DNA of 62,112 bases from Streptomyces sp. SID12501 (GTDB lineage: Bacteria > Actinomycetota > Actinomycetes > Streptomycetales > Streptomycetaceae): the NCBI RefSeq assembly GCF_010550245.1, contig NZ_JAAGLU010000048.1, forward strand, positions 1 through 62,112, in the 5' to 3' direction. The position numbers were made by a program, and so were the translations under genes. Shown here piece by piece: positions 25,137 to 33,811 of this stretch (position 1 is the first letter of the stretch; every line of letters starts with the position of its first letter). The notes beneath the pieces were generated by a model, which was not told the origin of the DNA, made no database searches, and was given only the letters and a program-made list of their open reading frames with translations.

Positions 25137-26822
25137 TCACGCGGGCCGCACCGACTGGGCGTGCCGGAAGAACCCGTTGGGGTCCCAGGTGGCCTTGGCC
25201 TTCTGGAGGCGTCGGTAGCCGTTCTTGTAGTAGAGGTCGTGCCACGGCACGCCCGAGGTGTTCCACCGGGGGTCGCCGAGGTCGGTGTCGGCGTAGTTGA
25301 TGAAGCAGCCGTCGTTGGTCTCGTTCGGCACCGGCACGCCGCCGGTGGCGGCGAACATGTCGCGGTAGCACTCCCGGACCCAGGCGATGTTGGCCTGGTC
25401 GTCCGCCGCGTCGTTCCACAGCGAGACGACCTGGTACTTGAGGACGGAGTCCCGCTGCGGCACCGCGGTGTCACCGGGGGCGACCAGGTTCACCTTGCCG
25501 CCGTACGAGGCGATCATGAGAAGCGCGCTCGGGTTGTGGAAGTCGTCGCGGGTCAGGTGCCGATAGGCGGCGGCGATCTGGGCGTCGGTGTAGTTGCGCC
25601 GGGCGTAGACGGACTTGCCCTTGAACCTGATCGTGGGGTCCGGGCCGGTGAACCCGGGCCACTGGGTGGCGTGCAGCCACGGGACCCGCCGGTACTGGCG
25701 GACCTGGGGTGTGACGCCCACCCCTGCGCCGACCTCGGACATGTAGTTCCGCAGCAGGCGTTCGGCGCCGGGGATGCCGGCGTCGACCAGCGAGTCGAGC
25801 ACGATCGCGCCCGCCGACTTGTGGAAGGGCTTGAGCTGGCTGAACAACGCTGTGTACGGGGAGTCCGGGGCACTGTTGCGGGCGTGCCAGTCGCCGTGGT
25901 TCCACAGGAGCCGGGTGAAGCGGGCCTCGGTCAACTGCTCCCACGGCCAGGCCACCTCGCTCAGCCACACCTCGCGCGGGGGCGTGGGCAGTTGGGTGGT
26001 CGGATCGCTGCCCGTGGCATCGGGGGAGCGCAGCCAGTAGCGCGTCACCACACCGAAGTTGCCGCCACCGCCTCCCGTGTGCGCCCACCACAGCTCCCGG
26101 TTGGGGTCGTCGGGGTCACGCGTCGCGGTGACCGCGCGGGCAGTGCCGTCCGCCTGGACGACGACGATCTCGATGCCGTACAGGTGGTCGACGGCGAGCC
26201 CGTCGCGTCGGCTCATGGAGCCGTAGCCGCCGCCCTGGATGTGGCCTCCGGCCGCGACGGTGGGGCAGTTGCCGGCCGGGAGGTAGACACCCCAGCCCTT
26301 GTAGAGGCGGTCGTAGACCCGGCCGAGGGCTGCGCCGGGCCGGACGCTGAAGGCTCGGCGGCTCTCGTCGTAGGAGATGTCGTCCATGCGCGACAGGTCC
26401 AGGACGACCGCGATGTCCTGGCTGGTGGTGAAGTCCTCGTAGCAGTGGCCGCTGCTGCGCACGGCCAGGCGTCTGCCGGAGTCGACCGCCTGTTGCACGG
26501 CCCGGACGACGTCGGCCGTGGAGGCGGCGAGGACGATCTGCTCGGGGCTGCCGACCCACCGCTGATTGGTGCCGCGCCGCAGGTCGGCGTAGCGCTGGTC
26601 CTCCGGGCGCACCGTGACCGGAGGGCCGGCCGGGGCCGGGGCGGCGGAATCCCTGTCCGGCACGGCCGCAGCCGCGGGCCGCAGGCCGGCCGCGGTTGCC
26701 GCGAGGGCGCCGCCCGCCGCGGCCGTGCCGGACAGGAACGTCCGGCGGTGCACGCGATCAGGGCGCACGGCGGGAGTCGGTGCGGCTGAGGTGTCTGAGC
26801 GAAGTGGGGCAGGAGAAGGCAT
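25137..26822 (-). CDS. BBE-type FAD-dependent oxidoreductase, Tat-exported, bicovalent flavin (561 aa)
   Basis: ATG 26820-26822 follows AAGGA by seven bases. The N-terminus has a Tat signal (RRTFLSGTAAAGGALAATAA then AxA near residue 52). The FAD_binding_4 domain shows the covalent histidine in VRSSGHCYEDF and a cysteine in AGNCPTVAAGGHIQGGGYG at the position of the second flavin link, so FAD is probably bound at two sites. A substrate domain and a C-terminal BBE segment (YADTDLGDPRWNTSGVPWHD then LYYKNGYRRLQKAKATWDP) complete it. Such enzymes oxidise alcohols, sugars or rings with O2. Third gene of the minus-strand unit. Confidence 0.9.
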   Translation of the reverse strand: MPSPAPLRSDTSAAPTPAVRPDRVHRRTFLSGTAAAGGALAATAAGLRPAAAAVPDRDSAAPAPAGPPVTVRPEDQRYADLRRGTNQRWVGSPEQIVLAASTADVVRAVQQAVDSGRRLAVRSSGHCYEDFTTSQDIAVVLDLSRMDDISYDESRRAFSVRPGAALGRVYDRLYKGWGVYLPAGNCPTVAAGGHIQGGGYGSMSRRDGLAVDHLYGIEIVVVQADGTARAVTATRDPDDPNRELWWAHTGGGGGNFGVVTRYWLRSPDATGSDPTTQLPTPPREVWLSEVAWPWEQLTEARFTRLLWNHGDWHARNSAPDSPYTALFSQLKPFHKSAGAIVLDSLVDAGIPGAERLLRNYMSEVGAGVGVTPQVRQYRRVPWLHATQWPGFTGPDPTIRFKGKSVYARRNYTDAQIAAAYRHLTRDDFHNPSALLMIASYGGKVNLVAPGDTAVPQRDSVLKYQVVSLWNDAADDQANIAWVRECYRDMFAATGGVPVPNETNDGCFINYADTDLGDPRWNTSGVPWHDLYYKNGYRRLQKAKATWDPNGFFRHAQSVRPA

Positions 26823-26946
26823 GGGTGAGTCCTTGGAGTGACGGAGAAGGTGACAGCCGCACGCGTTGGCGGCGTGAGCGCGTGAAAGGTGCCGCTACGG
26901 CGTCGACGCGCCGCGCGGGGTGTGTCCGAGGGCCTGGCCCGCCGGG

Positions 26947-27663
26947 TCAGTCGAGCGCGTCGAGGCGAATGCCGAACCAATCGAGGATGCCGGCCACACG
27001 GCGGGCCTCCACCAGGTCGACCGAGGTCGGTCCGGTGACGACGGTGTGCCGTGTGAACGTCCGCAGTGCGTCGGGCGCCAGCGCCACGGCCGTCCCGGGA
27101 AACAGACACTTCGCTGCGTACTCGGCTCCCCGGTCGGGACCTGCGCCGAAGTGGGTGGTCCACAACAGATACGGCGCAGGGATTCCGCCGGCCATGGCCC
27201 GGAGCCAGTCCGGGGAACGCAGATCGTGCCGCAGCGCGTCGTACAGCAGGTGGGCTCCGGCGACCCCGGCGCAGGACCGCATGGCTTTGGCCTCGCAGCC
27301 GCCGGTCAGGTCGAGGCGTGCGTTGACCAGGGCGTCGACGGCCTGGACGGGGTACTCGATGGCGGGCGGGCGCGCTGCGGGCGAAGCCGTGGTGCTGGAG
27401 AGCAGCCCGCGCATCAGACGCCGGTAGCCGGCGAGCGAGTGGACAGGTCCGACGACGACCGTGCCGTTCACGGACGAGCGTTCGGTCGACGCGGTCCCGG
27501 AGGCCGGCGGCAGTACGTCGTGGACTGTGTACGCCGCCTCGGCGCGGGCCGCTTCCGCCGTCTCCTCCGAAGCGCGCCGACAGTCGAGCCAGAGTGCCAC
27601 GTGCGCCTTCGCACCACGCGGTGGTCCGGGCGGGCGGTCGGACAAGACGTCGAGCGTGTTCAT
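26947..27663 (-). CDS. Transaldolase-like protein lacking the Schiff-base lysine (238 aa)
   Basis: ATG 27661-27663 has AGGGGGA six bases upstream. The C-terminal half follows actinobacterial transaldolase: ALVNARLDLTGGCEAKAMRS, LLYDALRHDLRSPDWLRAMA, PYLLWTTHFGAGPDRGAEYA then CLFPGTAVALAPDALRTFTR, matching the family RPLWAST..K.P..Y....V.PGTVNT.P...L.AF pattern. The N-terminal third is short and the strand that should carry the catalytic lysine reads GTVVVGPVHSLAGYRRLM without it. In a sedoheptulose-7-phosphate-using cluster a transaldolase relative fits well, but catalysis of the usual aldol transfer is doubtful. Assignment is by pattern only. Confidence 0.5.
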   Translation of the reverse strand: MNTLDVLSDRPPGPPRGAKAHVALWLDCRRASEETAEAARAEAAYTVHDVLPPASGTASTERSSVNGTVVVGPVHSLAGYRRLMRGLLSSTTASPAARPPAIEYPVQAVDALVNARLDLTGGCEAKAMRSCAGVAGAHLLYDALRHDLRSPDWLRAMAGGIPAPYLLWTTHFGAGPDRGAEYAAKCLFPGTAVALAPDALRTFTRHTVVTGPTSVDLVEARRVAGILDWFGIRLDALD

Positions 27664-27779
27664 GGTGGTTCCCCCTGAGTGATGGACAGTTGTGGAAGCG
27701 CCCCGTCGGCCGAAGGATCGGGACGACCGTTGACGGAACGTTTCACCGGCGAGCCCCGACCGCGGGCGGGCTCCTTCGC

Positions 27780-28850
27780 TCAGGGGCGGTCGTGCCAGCG
27801 CAGGTCGCCGGGCGTGGCACGGCGGGCCGAGGTCTGCGTCTCGTACGGCAGCGACCCGTCCGGCATGTTGATGATCTCCATCTGGATGCCGATCGGGGTG
27901 CTGAAGTAGAGCCAGCGATCGCCGGCGATCGGGCCTTCGGTGATGGTCTCCGGCTCGTCCATCAGCACCACACCGCTCTGCTCGCGCAGGTAGGCAGCGG
28001 CAGCGTCCACGTCGTCCACGAAGAAGGCCAGGTGGTGGCCGCCGATGTCGCTGTTACGCGGAGGGCGGGAGCGCAGGGCGCCCGTTCCGCTCTGGATCAG
28101 TTCACAGTTGGCGGTCGGGCCGGTGCGCAGCAGCACTCGCCGTGACTGCTCGGCTCCGGGCGGCCAGTGACCGTCCGGCCCGTCCGCCGCATCCTGCGAG
28201 CTGTCCAACGGTTCCGCGCCGAGCACGTCGGTGAAGAAGGCCGTGGCGGCGTCGAGGTCGCCGACTGTGTAGCTCACGTGATCCACACCCAGGAGACCCA
28301 GTGCTCGCTGCACGCCGTTCGTGTACGGCACGGCCGCGGGCATGAAGCTCCGGCCGGTTCGCAGTCCTTGGCCGCGCAGGGAGAACAGCGTCCCCCAGGG
28401 CGTCAGGAACCAGCGGCGACGCTCGGCGAAGGCGCTGTCCGACGGCCCGAGACGGACGGTGCCCGCCCGGCGCAGATGCTCCTCGGCGGCGTCCGGGTCC
28501 GCCACGGTCAGGGCCAGATGATGGCCGCCGACGTCGTTCGGGCCGGGCGGGGAGGCGAGTTGGTCCGGGGCGGTGTACTGGAAGAGTTCCAGATTGGTGT
28601 GGGGGCCGAGCCTGATCAGGGCGATCTGAGCACTGGCCCGGGGGTGCACGCCCAGCTTCCTCGTCATCCAGTCGCCCGAGGAGTCCTCGACCGGTCCCTC
28701 GCGGTAGCAGAGTTCGCCCCCGAGCACGCCGGTGAAGAAGGCAATGGCCTCGTCGAGGTGCGGCACCGTGAAGGCGTGGTGGTCCACGGCTCGCGCGGTG
28801 GGCAGACCGGAGAGCAATGGAGTGGACGAGGCCGTGGCGGTGTTGAGCAT
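27780..28850 (-). CDS. Tandem VOC-domain protein, candidate cyclitol epimerase (CetB/ValD-like), 356 aa
   Basis: ATG 28848-28850 follows AGGGGGA closely. Two VOC modules are visible: VDHHAFTVPHLDEAIAFFTG to LTPWGTLFSLRGQ (about residues 22-170) and VDHVSYTVGDLDAATAFFTD to YFSTPIGIQMEIINMPDG (about 195-335), each with the His and Glu metal ligands of the fold (GGHHLALTV, GGHHLAFFV, MEIINM). In C7-cyclitol pathways, VOC proteins such as CetB and ValD epimerise 2-epi-5-epi-valiolone. It heads the five-gene minus-strand unit and faces the MarR and cyclase genes across a 420-bp promoter region. Function inferred from context. Confidence 0.7.
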   Translation of the reverse strand: MLNTATASSTPLLSGLPTARAVDHHAFTVPHLDEAIAFFTGVLGGELCYREGPVEDSSGDWMTRKLGVHPRASAQIALIRLGPHTNLELFQYTAPDQLASPPGPNDVGGHHLALTVADPDAAEEHLRRAGTVRLGPSDSAFAERRRWFLTPWGTLFSLRGQGLRTGRSFMPAAVPYTNGVQRALGLLGVDHVSYTVGDLDAATAFFTDVLGAEPLDSSQDAADGPDGHWPPGAEQSRRVLLRTGPTANCELIQSGTGALRSRPPRNSDIGGHHLAFFVDDVDAAAAYLREQSGVVLMDEPETITEGPIAGDRWLYFSTPIGIQMEIINMPDGSLPYETQTSARRATPGDLRWHDRP

Positions 28851-29272
28851 GGTTCCCCCTTGGATAGTGCGCAGAGTGCGGGACGCCGCACGGCACACGA
28901 ATGCTCCGACTCCGGCCGCCTGCTCACGGTCAGGGGCCGGCCGAGGGCGACAGTAGGACAATATCGATGCGTGCGCAAGGATCTCGGGATGCGAGTGCAG
29001 TACCCACCGGGGCTCCACGCCGTGCCTGAACAGGCATTTCTCACCGCTACGGCCAATCGACAAACAGTCACCACTTCAAGATCGAAGGGACCTCCATGTG
29101 TAGGCATGTAAAAGCCCGGTCACCCAAGGGTTCTCTTGGTTGCCGCCGCCTCGTACTCTGGGTTATGGCCTGGCCGTCCCGGTTTCCGCGGGACCGAGCC
29201 TGCCGCTCACTGTGTCCCAAGGTCCCTTCGGCGGGGGGCGGAACCCTCGGGCACCCTGGAGAAGGTGACATC
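28851..29272. promoter_or_regulatory. Divergent promoter region of the C7-cyclitol-type cluster
   Basis: 422 bp between the divergent VOC and MarR genes. It contains TGCGTGCGCAA at 28968-28978, an 11-mer repeated at 29953-29963 before the cyclase gene, and a short inverted repeat CCAAG-n6-CTTGG at 29126-29141 nearer the MarR gene. No gene is visible. These are candidate sites for one of the MarR regulators. Confidence 0.4.
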
Positions 29273-29716
29273 ATGCGAACGCGCAAGGAAGACAGCGTCG
29301 AACTATGGAGCCAGCTGTCCGTTCTCGTCGCGGAGGTCGGGACAACGCTGGACAGGAGACTCTCCGAGGACTTCGACCTGGGCCTCACCGACTTCCTCGC
29401 CCTGCGGGCTCTGTGCAACGGCGACCCGGCGGGCATCCGGATGAACGAACTCGCACAGCTCCTCGGCCTCAACCAGTCGTCGGCCACTCGCGCGGCCCAG
29501 CGGCTGGAGACCCAGGGGCTTGCCGAGAAGGCGGCCCACGCCGGTGACCGCAGAGGTGTGGTGGTGCGCGTCACTGAAGCCGGCCGGTCGGTGGTCGCGG
29601 ACATCGGCAACCTCTTCCGCCGCGAAGTCGGCCTGGCGCTGGAGGTCGCCTCCGTGGACAGCCGGACCAGCTCGGTCGTCGCCAGACTGCGGTACGCGCC
29701 GACCCTCGACCAGTGA
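29273..29716 (+). CDS. MarR-family regulator 1 of the cyclitol cluster (147 aa)
   Basis: ATG 29273 has GGAGAAGG eight bases upstream. Winged-helix features: LGLTDFLALRALCNGDPAGI, the recognition part MNELAQLLGLNQSSATRAAQ and the wing GDRRGVVVRVTEAGRS; flanking helices form the dimer. A strong terminator follows the stop codon, so it is a single-gene transcript. Lying between the VOC-led unit and the cyclase-led unit, it is the best candidate for control of both, perhaps in response to a pathway metabolite. Confidence 0.85.
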   Translation: MRTRKEDSVELWSQLSVLVAEVGTTLDRRLSEDFDLGLTDFLALRALCNGDPAGIRMNELAQLLGLNQSSATRAAQRLETQGLAEKAAHAGDRRGVVVRVTEAGRSVVADIGNLFRREVGLALEVASVDSRTSSVVARLRYAPTLDQ

Positions 29717-29731
29717 CGCGCCCGGCCCCAC

Positions 29732-29763
29732 CCCCCCGTCTCGAACGAACGGGGGGCTTTTTC
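29732..29763 (+). terminator. Rho-independent terminator after MarR 1
   Basis: CCCCCCGT (29732-29739) and ACGGGGGG (29749-29756) pair around a 9-base loop and are followed by CTTTTTC. A textbook intrinsic terminator, 16 bases beyond the MarR stop. The interval from here to 30131 holds only the cyclase promoter region. Confidence 0.9.
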
Positions 29764-29951
29764 ATGCCCCTGCCCATCCGGCGCGCCGACTGGGCAACCC
29801 CTCCAGCTCCTTGCGGAAGCAAGGATTGCCCGAGCCGTTTCAGCCATCCCGCCACACTTCGATCGCGGAATACATCTCTGTACGACATCTTTTGCCCCTT
29901 CTAGTTGATCTCTTCTCGGCCGTCCGCCACCGCTGCACCTCCAGTTATTCC

Positions 29952-29963
29952 TTGCGTGCGCAA
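29952..29963. promoter_or_regulatory. Palindrome TTGCGTGCGCAA upstream of the cyclase gene
   Basis: Perfect 5-bp arms around TG, 169 bases before the cyclase start codon. Eleven of its twelve bases recur at 28968-28978 in the VOC promoter region, which points to common regulation of the two transcription units. Confidence 0.5.
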
Positions 29964-30131
29964 CGAATCGTGTGTCAGGGTCTTGTTGGCGACGGGGGCA
30001 GGCCACGGTGAAGTGGCCAGATCCTGCGCAGGCGGCCCGGAGGGCCTTGCCGCGCGGACACTCAAGCGAGCTGCCCCGACCGAATTCGCGACGGACCCGA
30101 ACCGAGACTCTTCGTCGGAGGCGGAACCCCT

Positions 30132-31388
30132 ATGCAGCAGGAAACCCAGACCACCCGGAACAATGACGGTCTCTTTGCCGTGGGCAGCCCGGTCACCCAC
30201 TGGTCGGTGCAGACCAGCAACCCGGTCCAGTACGAGATACGTGCCTGCGAGAACCTGCTCGATCCCGAGAACTCCACGATCCTGGAGGACGCCTCGGGGA
30301 GCGGCGGCCAGCGTCGTTTCATCGTCACCGACGGTGTGGTCGACTCCCTCTACGGCGAGCGTATCCGCGCCTACTTCGAGCACCACGGCGTGGACCACCG
30401 TGTGCTGGTCCTGGAGGACGGCGAGACGCACAAGTCGATGAACGCGGTGCTGCGGGTCGCCGAGGCCCTCGACGCCTTCGGTATCGACCGCAGACGGGAA
30501 CCCGTCATCGCCATCGGCGGCGGCGTCCTCATGGACATCGTCGGCTTCGCCGCCAGCCTCTACCGGCGTTCGACCCCGTTCATCCGTATCCCCACCACGC
30601 TGATCGGGCTGGTGGACGCGGGAGTCGGGGCGAAGACCGGGGTCAACCACAACGGGCACAAGAACCGCCTCGGCACCTACTTCCCGGCGGACCGCACGCT
30701 GCTGGACCGGTCGTTCCTGGCCACTCTCGACGAACGGCACATCAGCAACGGACTGGCGGAGATCCTCAAGATCGCCCTGATCAAGGACGCCCGCCTGTTC
30801 GACCTGTTGGAGCAGCACGGCGCCGGCCTGCTGCGCGCCAGGCTCCAGAGCCCGGCGCGCATCGGGCTCACGCCGGCCGATGTCCCGGTGGATCAGCGGC
30901 TCGCGGCCCATGGACTGCACCTCGACCCCGCGACCGAGGTGGTCGAGCGGGCCATCCAGGGGATGTTGGAGGAACTCCAGCCCAACCTCTGGGAGAAGGT
31001 GCTGGAGCGGGTGGTCGACTACGGCCACACCTTCAGCCCGACCATCGAGATGCACGCCCTGCCGGCACTGCTGCACGGCGAGGCCGTGGCTGTCGACATG
31101 GCGCTCACCACCGTCATGGCCGAGCGCCGCGGACTCGTCAGCGCCTATCAGCGTGACCGCGTCCTCAATGTGATGGCGCGCCTCGGTCTGCCCGCGTGGC
31201 ACCCCCTGTGCACGCCGGAGGTGCTCGGGGAGGCGTTGCGCGACACCGTGCGCCACCGTGACGGCAGACAGCGGCTTCCTCTGCCGGTCGGCATCGGAAG
31301 CGCGGTCTTCGTCAACGACGTGACCGAGACCGAACTCGGCACGGCGGCCGAGGCACTCGGACTGCTCATGACGGGGGTCTCCCAGTGA
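30132..31388 (+). CDS. Sugar phosphate cyclase, 2-epi-5-epi-valiolone synthase type (418 aa)
   Basis: ATG 30132 with GGAGG about ten bases upstream. The protein belongs to the dehydroquinate synthase-like superfamily: NAD-binding GDGETHKSMN-like EDGETHKSMNAVLRVAEAL, GGGVLMDIVGFAASLYRR, then IPTTLIGLVDAGVGAKTGVN, HKNRLGTYFPADRTLLDRSF, SNGLAEILKIALIKD and the metal-binding VDYGHTFSP and LLHGEAVAVDMAL histidines. AKTGVN and NRLGTYFP are sedoheptulose-7-phosphate cyclase features (EEVS, or the close EVS group), not dehydroquinate synthase or DDGS. It would turn sedoheptulose 7-phosphate into a C7-cyclitol. Stop overlaps the next start (GTGA). Confidence 0.85.
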   Translation: MQQETQTTRNNDGLFAVGSPVTHWSVQTSNPVQYEIRACENLLDPENSTILEDASGSGGQRRFIVTDGVVDSLYGERIRAYFEHHGVDHRVLVLEDGETHKSMNAVLRVAEALDAFGIDRRREPVIAIGGGVLMDIVGFAASLYRRSTPFIRIPTTLIGLVDAGVGAKTGVNHNGHKNRLGTYFPADRTLLDRSFLATLDERHISNGLAEILKIALIKDARLFDLLEQHGAGLLRARLQSPARIGLTPADVPVDQRLAAHGLHLDPATEVVERAIQGMLEELQPNLWEKVLERVVDYGHTFSPTIEMHALPALLHGEAVAVDMALTTVMAERRGLVSAYQRDRVLNVMARLGLPAWHPLCTPEVLGEALRDTVRHRDGRQRLPLPVGIGSAVFVNDVTETELGTAAEALGLLMTGVSQ

Positions 31389-32179
31389 CCGTCACCGCCG
31401 CTTCTCACCCCGGGACGGTCACCGTCCCGGCGGCGGGCGGCAGCCCGCGCGGCTTCCGCTCGATCGGAACCACGACAGGTGCGGCGACGGTCCATGGCGT
31501 CCACGGAGCAGCGGGGCGCACGCGCTGGAAGTGCTTCGCCGGCCGCCGCCAGCTCGACTCCGCCACCGAGGCCGTCGAGTGGGCCTCCATCCCGCCGGGC
31601 GGCCTCAGCGGAGAGCACCACCACACCCGCACCGAGGAGATCTACCTCGTCCTGCACGGCCACGGAGAGTTCCTCTTCAACGGCGCTCCCCACCGCGTCG
31701 GTCCGGGCTCACTCGCGCTGACGGCTCCCGGCAACGTGCACGGGCTGCGCAACACCGGACCCTCCGACCTCGACTGGTGGGTCATCGAAACGCTCGCACC
31801 CGGCACCGACGCTGTCCTGTCCGGAGCCGTTCTCAGCCACCCGGGAGTTCCCCCTATGGGCGACGTAGTCATCCACGACCTGTTCGCGGAGCGGACCGTC
31901 TCCACCGACGGTGTCTTCTCCGGCCCGTTGCGACGGGTGGAGACCGTTGAACTCGACGCGGGCGGGCAAACCGAGCTGGGCGCGCCCGACGCCGAGCTCG
32001 CCGTGTTCGTGCACAGCGGTACGGGCCGGGCCACTGCCGACGGCGTCACGGCCGCCTTGTCTCCGGACACCTGCGTCACCCTGAGCGCGGGTACGTCCAC
32101 CGGGTTCGAGGCGGCCACTCCGCTGCGGCTGCTGATCGTGACACTGGCTCTGCCGCGCCACCCCGTGGAGGCGCTGTGA
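31385..32179 (+). CDS. Bicupin protein (264 aa)
   Basis: GTG 31385 overlaps the cyclase stop by 4 bases, so the two are translationally coupled. The first cupin module has EHHHTRTEEIYLVLHGHGEF and GSLALTAPGNVHGLRNTG, supplying the His-x-His, Glu and His metal ligands; the second module (about residues 150-255) has lost most ligands (VETVELDAGGQTELGAPDAE). Cupins in such clusters act as isomerases, dehydratases or dioxygenases on small cyclic compounds. The tight coupling to the cyclase argues for an early step on its product. Confidence 0.8.
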   Translation: MTVTAASHPGTVTVPAAGGSPRGFRSIGTTTGAATVHGVHGAAGRTRWKCFAGRRQLDSATEAVEWASIPPGGLSGEHHHTRTEEIYLVLHGHGEFLFNGAPHRVGPGSLALTAPGNVHGLRNTGPSDLDWWVIETLAPGTDAVLSGAVLSHPGVPPMGDVVIHDLFAERTVSTDGVFSGPLRRVETVELDAGGQTELGAPDAELAVFVHSGTGRATADGVTAALSPDTCVTLSAGTSTGFEAATPLRLLIVTLALPRHPVEAL

Positions 32180-32577
32180 TCATCTCGACGACCGCCGAGG
32201 CGGTGCAGGCCGCCGCGACCACCGCGGCCCCCGACGCCGACGCGACAGCCGCGTGGGTGTGTCTGGTGCGCCGGGGGATGCTGCACAGCGAATGCGAAGC
32301 GGTGGAGCACTGGACGCTTCCCCGGGGCGCGGTCCTCACGACGACCCCTCAGCACGGCGTGGAGGAGGTACTGCTCGTTCTGGAGGGTGAGCCACTCCTG
32401 GTCACGGCTTCCGGCGAACGTGTCCTGCGAGCGGGACAACTGGCACTTGTTCCCCACGGCTGTCGGGCACGGCTCCTGACGGACCGGGGCCCAGCGCGGC
32501 TGATCACCGTACGCACGCTGGTGGCCTCCGTCTCCGAGGGGCTTCCGCCCCGGGTGCCCGAGCTGGTCCCGTCCTGA
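32176..32577 (+). CDS. Single-domain cupin (133 aa)
   Basis: GTG 32176 overlaps the stop of the bicupin (GTGA), continuing the coupled operon. The jelly-roll pattern is visible in LHSECEAVEHWTLPRGAVLT, GVEEVLLVLEGEPLLVTASG and GQLALVPHGCRARLL, but the metal-binding His-x-His is reduced to single residues (TPQHGVEEVL), so it may bind metal poorly or act as a binding partner of the preceding cupin. No recognisable subfamily. Confidence 0.7.
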   Translation: MIISTTAEAVQAAATTAAPDADATAAWVCLVRRGMLHSECEAVEHWTLPRGAVLTTTPQHGVEEVLLVLEGEPLLVTASGERVLRAGQLALVPHGCRARLLTDRGPARLITVRTLVASVSEGLPPRVPELVPS

Positions 32578-32615
32578 GAGGGAACGCAACCCGAAAGACC
32601 GAGGACATCGAAGCC

Positions 32616-33092
32616 GTGACCGAGCCGCACGAAATTGCAGGGCATGCCGACCATCCCGAGCACATCTCCCGGCTGTGGACCCGGGTCGTGCCCATGTTCT
32701 CCCTGCTCCAGACGCGGCTCGACCGCGTTCTGACGAGCCGTCACGGCATCGGCGCGGGACCGCTGATGGCCCTGGGCGTGCTGGTGCGTGAGCGGCCGGA
32801 GTCCGTGACCGTGGGCGGCGTCGCCCGGCAACTGGGGGTGAGCGACTCGACCGCGAGCCGGATACTCAACCAGTTGGAACGATCGGGCTGGACCGTCAGG
32901 GTCGCCTGGCCCTGTGATCAGCGGGCCACTCGCATCGCGGTCACGGACGCCGGCCTGGAAGTATGGAACGGGGCCAGCCGGACGCTCGACCGTGAACTGG
33001 ACCTGGCCTTCGAGAAGTTGAGGTTTGACGAGAAGTACACGCACGTAGTGGCGCGGCTGTGCCGCACAGGGGAGGACCCGCCCGCCCGCTGA
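32616..33092 (+). CDS. MarR-family regulator 2 (158 aa)
   Basis: GTG 32616 opens TEPHEIAGHADHPEHISRLW. The winged helix contains PLMALGVLVRERPESVTVGG, VARQLGVSDSTASRILNQLE and a wing CDQRATRIAVTDAGLE. It follows the cupin by 38 bp on the same strand and is probably in the same transcript as the cyclase. It differs strongly from MarR 1, so the cluster has two distinct MarR inputs. Ligand and targets unknown. Confidence 0.8.
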   Translation: MTEPHEIAGHADHPEHISRLWTRVVPMFSLLQTRLDRVLTSRHGIGAGPLMALGVLVRERPESVTVGGVARQLGVSDSTASRILNQLERSGWTVRVAWPCDQRATRIAVTDAGLEVWNGASRTLDRELDLAFEKLRFDEKYTHVVARLCRTGEDPPAR

Positions 33093-33115
33093 CCGGTGGG
33101 TGGGTGTCCGGCGTT

Positions 33116-33724
33116 TCAGGAGACCGGTTCGGGCCAGGCCGCCATGGCGTACTCGGCCACCCTCCGCAGTTCCTGCACGGTCGCGCCGTCCCGCGCCTGC
33201 TGTGACATGCCCTGGACGACCGCGGCGAAGTAGACGGCCAAGGCCCGGGTGTCGGTCCCCTCGGGGAGCGTCCCCCGGGCCTTCGCGTCGGTCAGCCTCT
33301 TCTCGAAGGAACGGACGTTCGCCGCCCTGCGGGCGCGCATGTCCTCCTCGACGTCCGCGGTCCCCGGGGAGTAGTTGATCGCCGCGCTGATGACGAGGCA
33401 GCCGGCCGGGTGATCGGGGTCGGTGTACGACACCGCGGCGTCGTCCAGCATCCTTGCGAAACCCGTCCGCGCGTCGCTCTCCTGGTCGAGCGCGTTCTCC
33501 ATGAACGCGCCGAAGGTGTCGCCGTAGCGCTCGACGACCTCCGTGAAGAGGGCGCGCTTGTCGCCGAAGGCCGCGTACAGGCTCGGCGGCGAGACCCCCA
33601 TGGCGGCGGTCAGATCGGCGATGGACGTGCCCTCGTAGCCATGCTGCCAGAACAGCAGCGTGGCCTGTACGAGCGCGACCTCACGGTCGAAACTCCGCGG
33701 CCTGCCGCGCTTGGTCGTCGTCAT
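33116..33724 (-). CDS. TetR/AcrR-family repressor (202 aa)
   Basis: ATG 33722-33724 begins MTTTKRGRPRSFDREVALVQ; the HTH is ALVQATLLFWQHGYEGTSIA then DLTAAMGVSPPSLYAAFGDK, as in AcrR-type repressors, with a TetR_C domain after it (GCLVISAAINYSPGTADVEE). It is divergent from an SDR gene over an 87-bp region with an AGCGATCGCT palindrome, the standard TetR arrangement in which the ligand is a substrate of the reductase. Confidence 0.85.
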   Translation of the reverse strand: MTTTKRGRPRSFDREVALVQATLLFWQHGYEGTSIADLTAAMGVSPPSLYAAFGDKRALFTEVVERYGDTFGAFMENALDQESDARTGFARMLDDAAVSYTDPDHPAGCLVISAAINYSPGTADVEEDMRARRAANVRSFEKRLTDAKARGTLPEGTDTRALAVYFAAVVQGMSQQARDGATVQELRRVAEYAMAAWPEPVS

Positions 33725-33738
33725 GGCACAGATTTTAC

Positions 33739-33748
33739 AGCGATCGCT
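33739..33748. promoter_or_regulatory. Palindrome AGCGATCGCT between tetR-type and SDR genes
   Basis: Perfect 10-bp palindrome 15 bases from the TetR start codon and 64 from the SDR start, inside an AT-rich divergent region. Likely part of the TetR operator. Confidence 0.5.
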
Positions 33749-33811
33749 AGGAAATTCAGGTACGCTATTTCCGTAGTCATCGCTACAGAACGTGGACGCG
33801 AAAGGGAGCCC

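Noticed and set aside
30132..31388. 3-dehydroquinate synthase (shikimate pathway)
   Set aside because: The AKTGVN and NRLGTYFP segments and the cluster context are those of C7-cyclitol cyclases; no shikimate gene is nearby.
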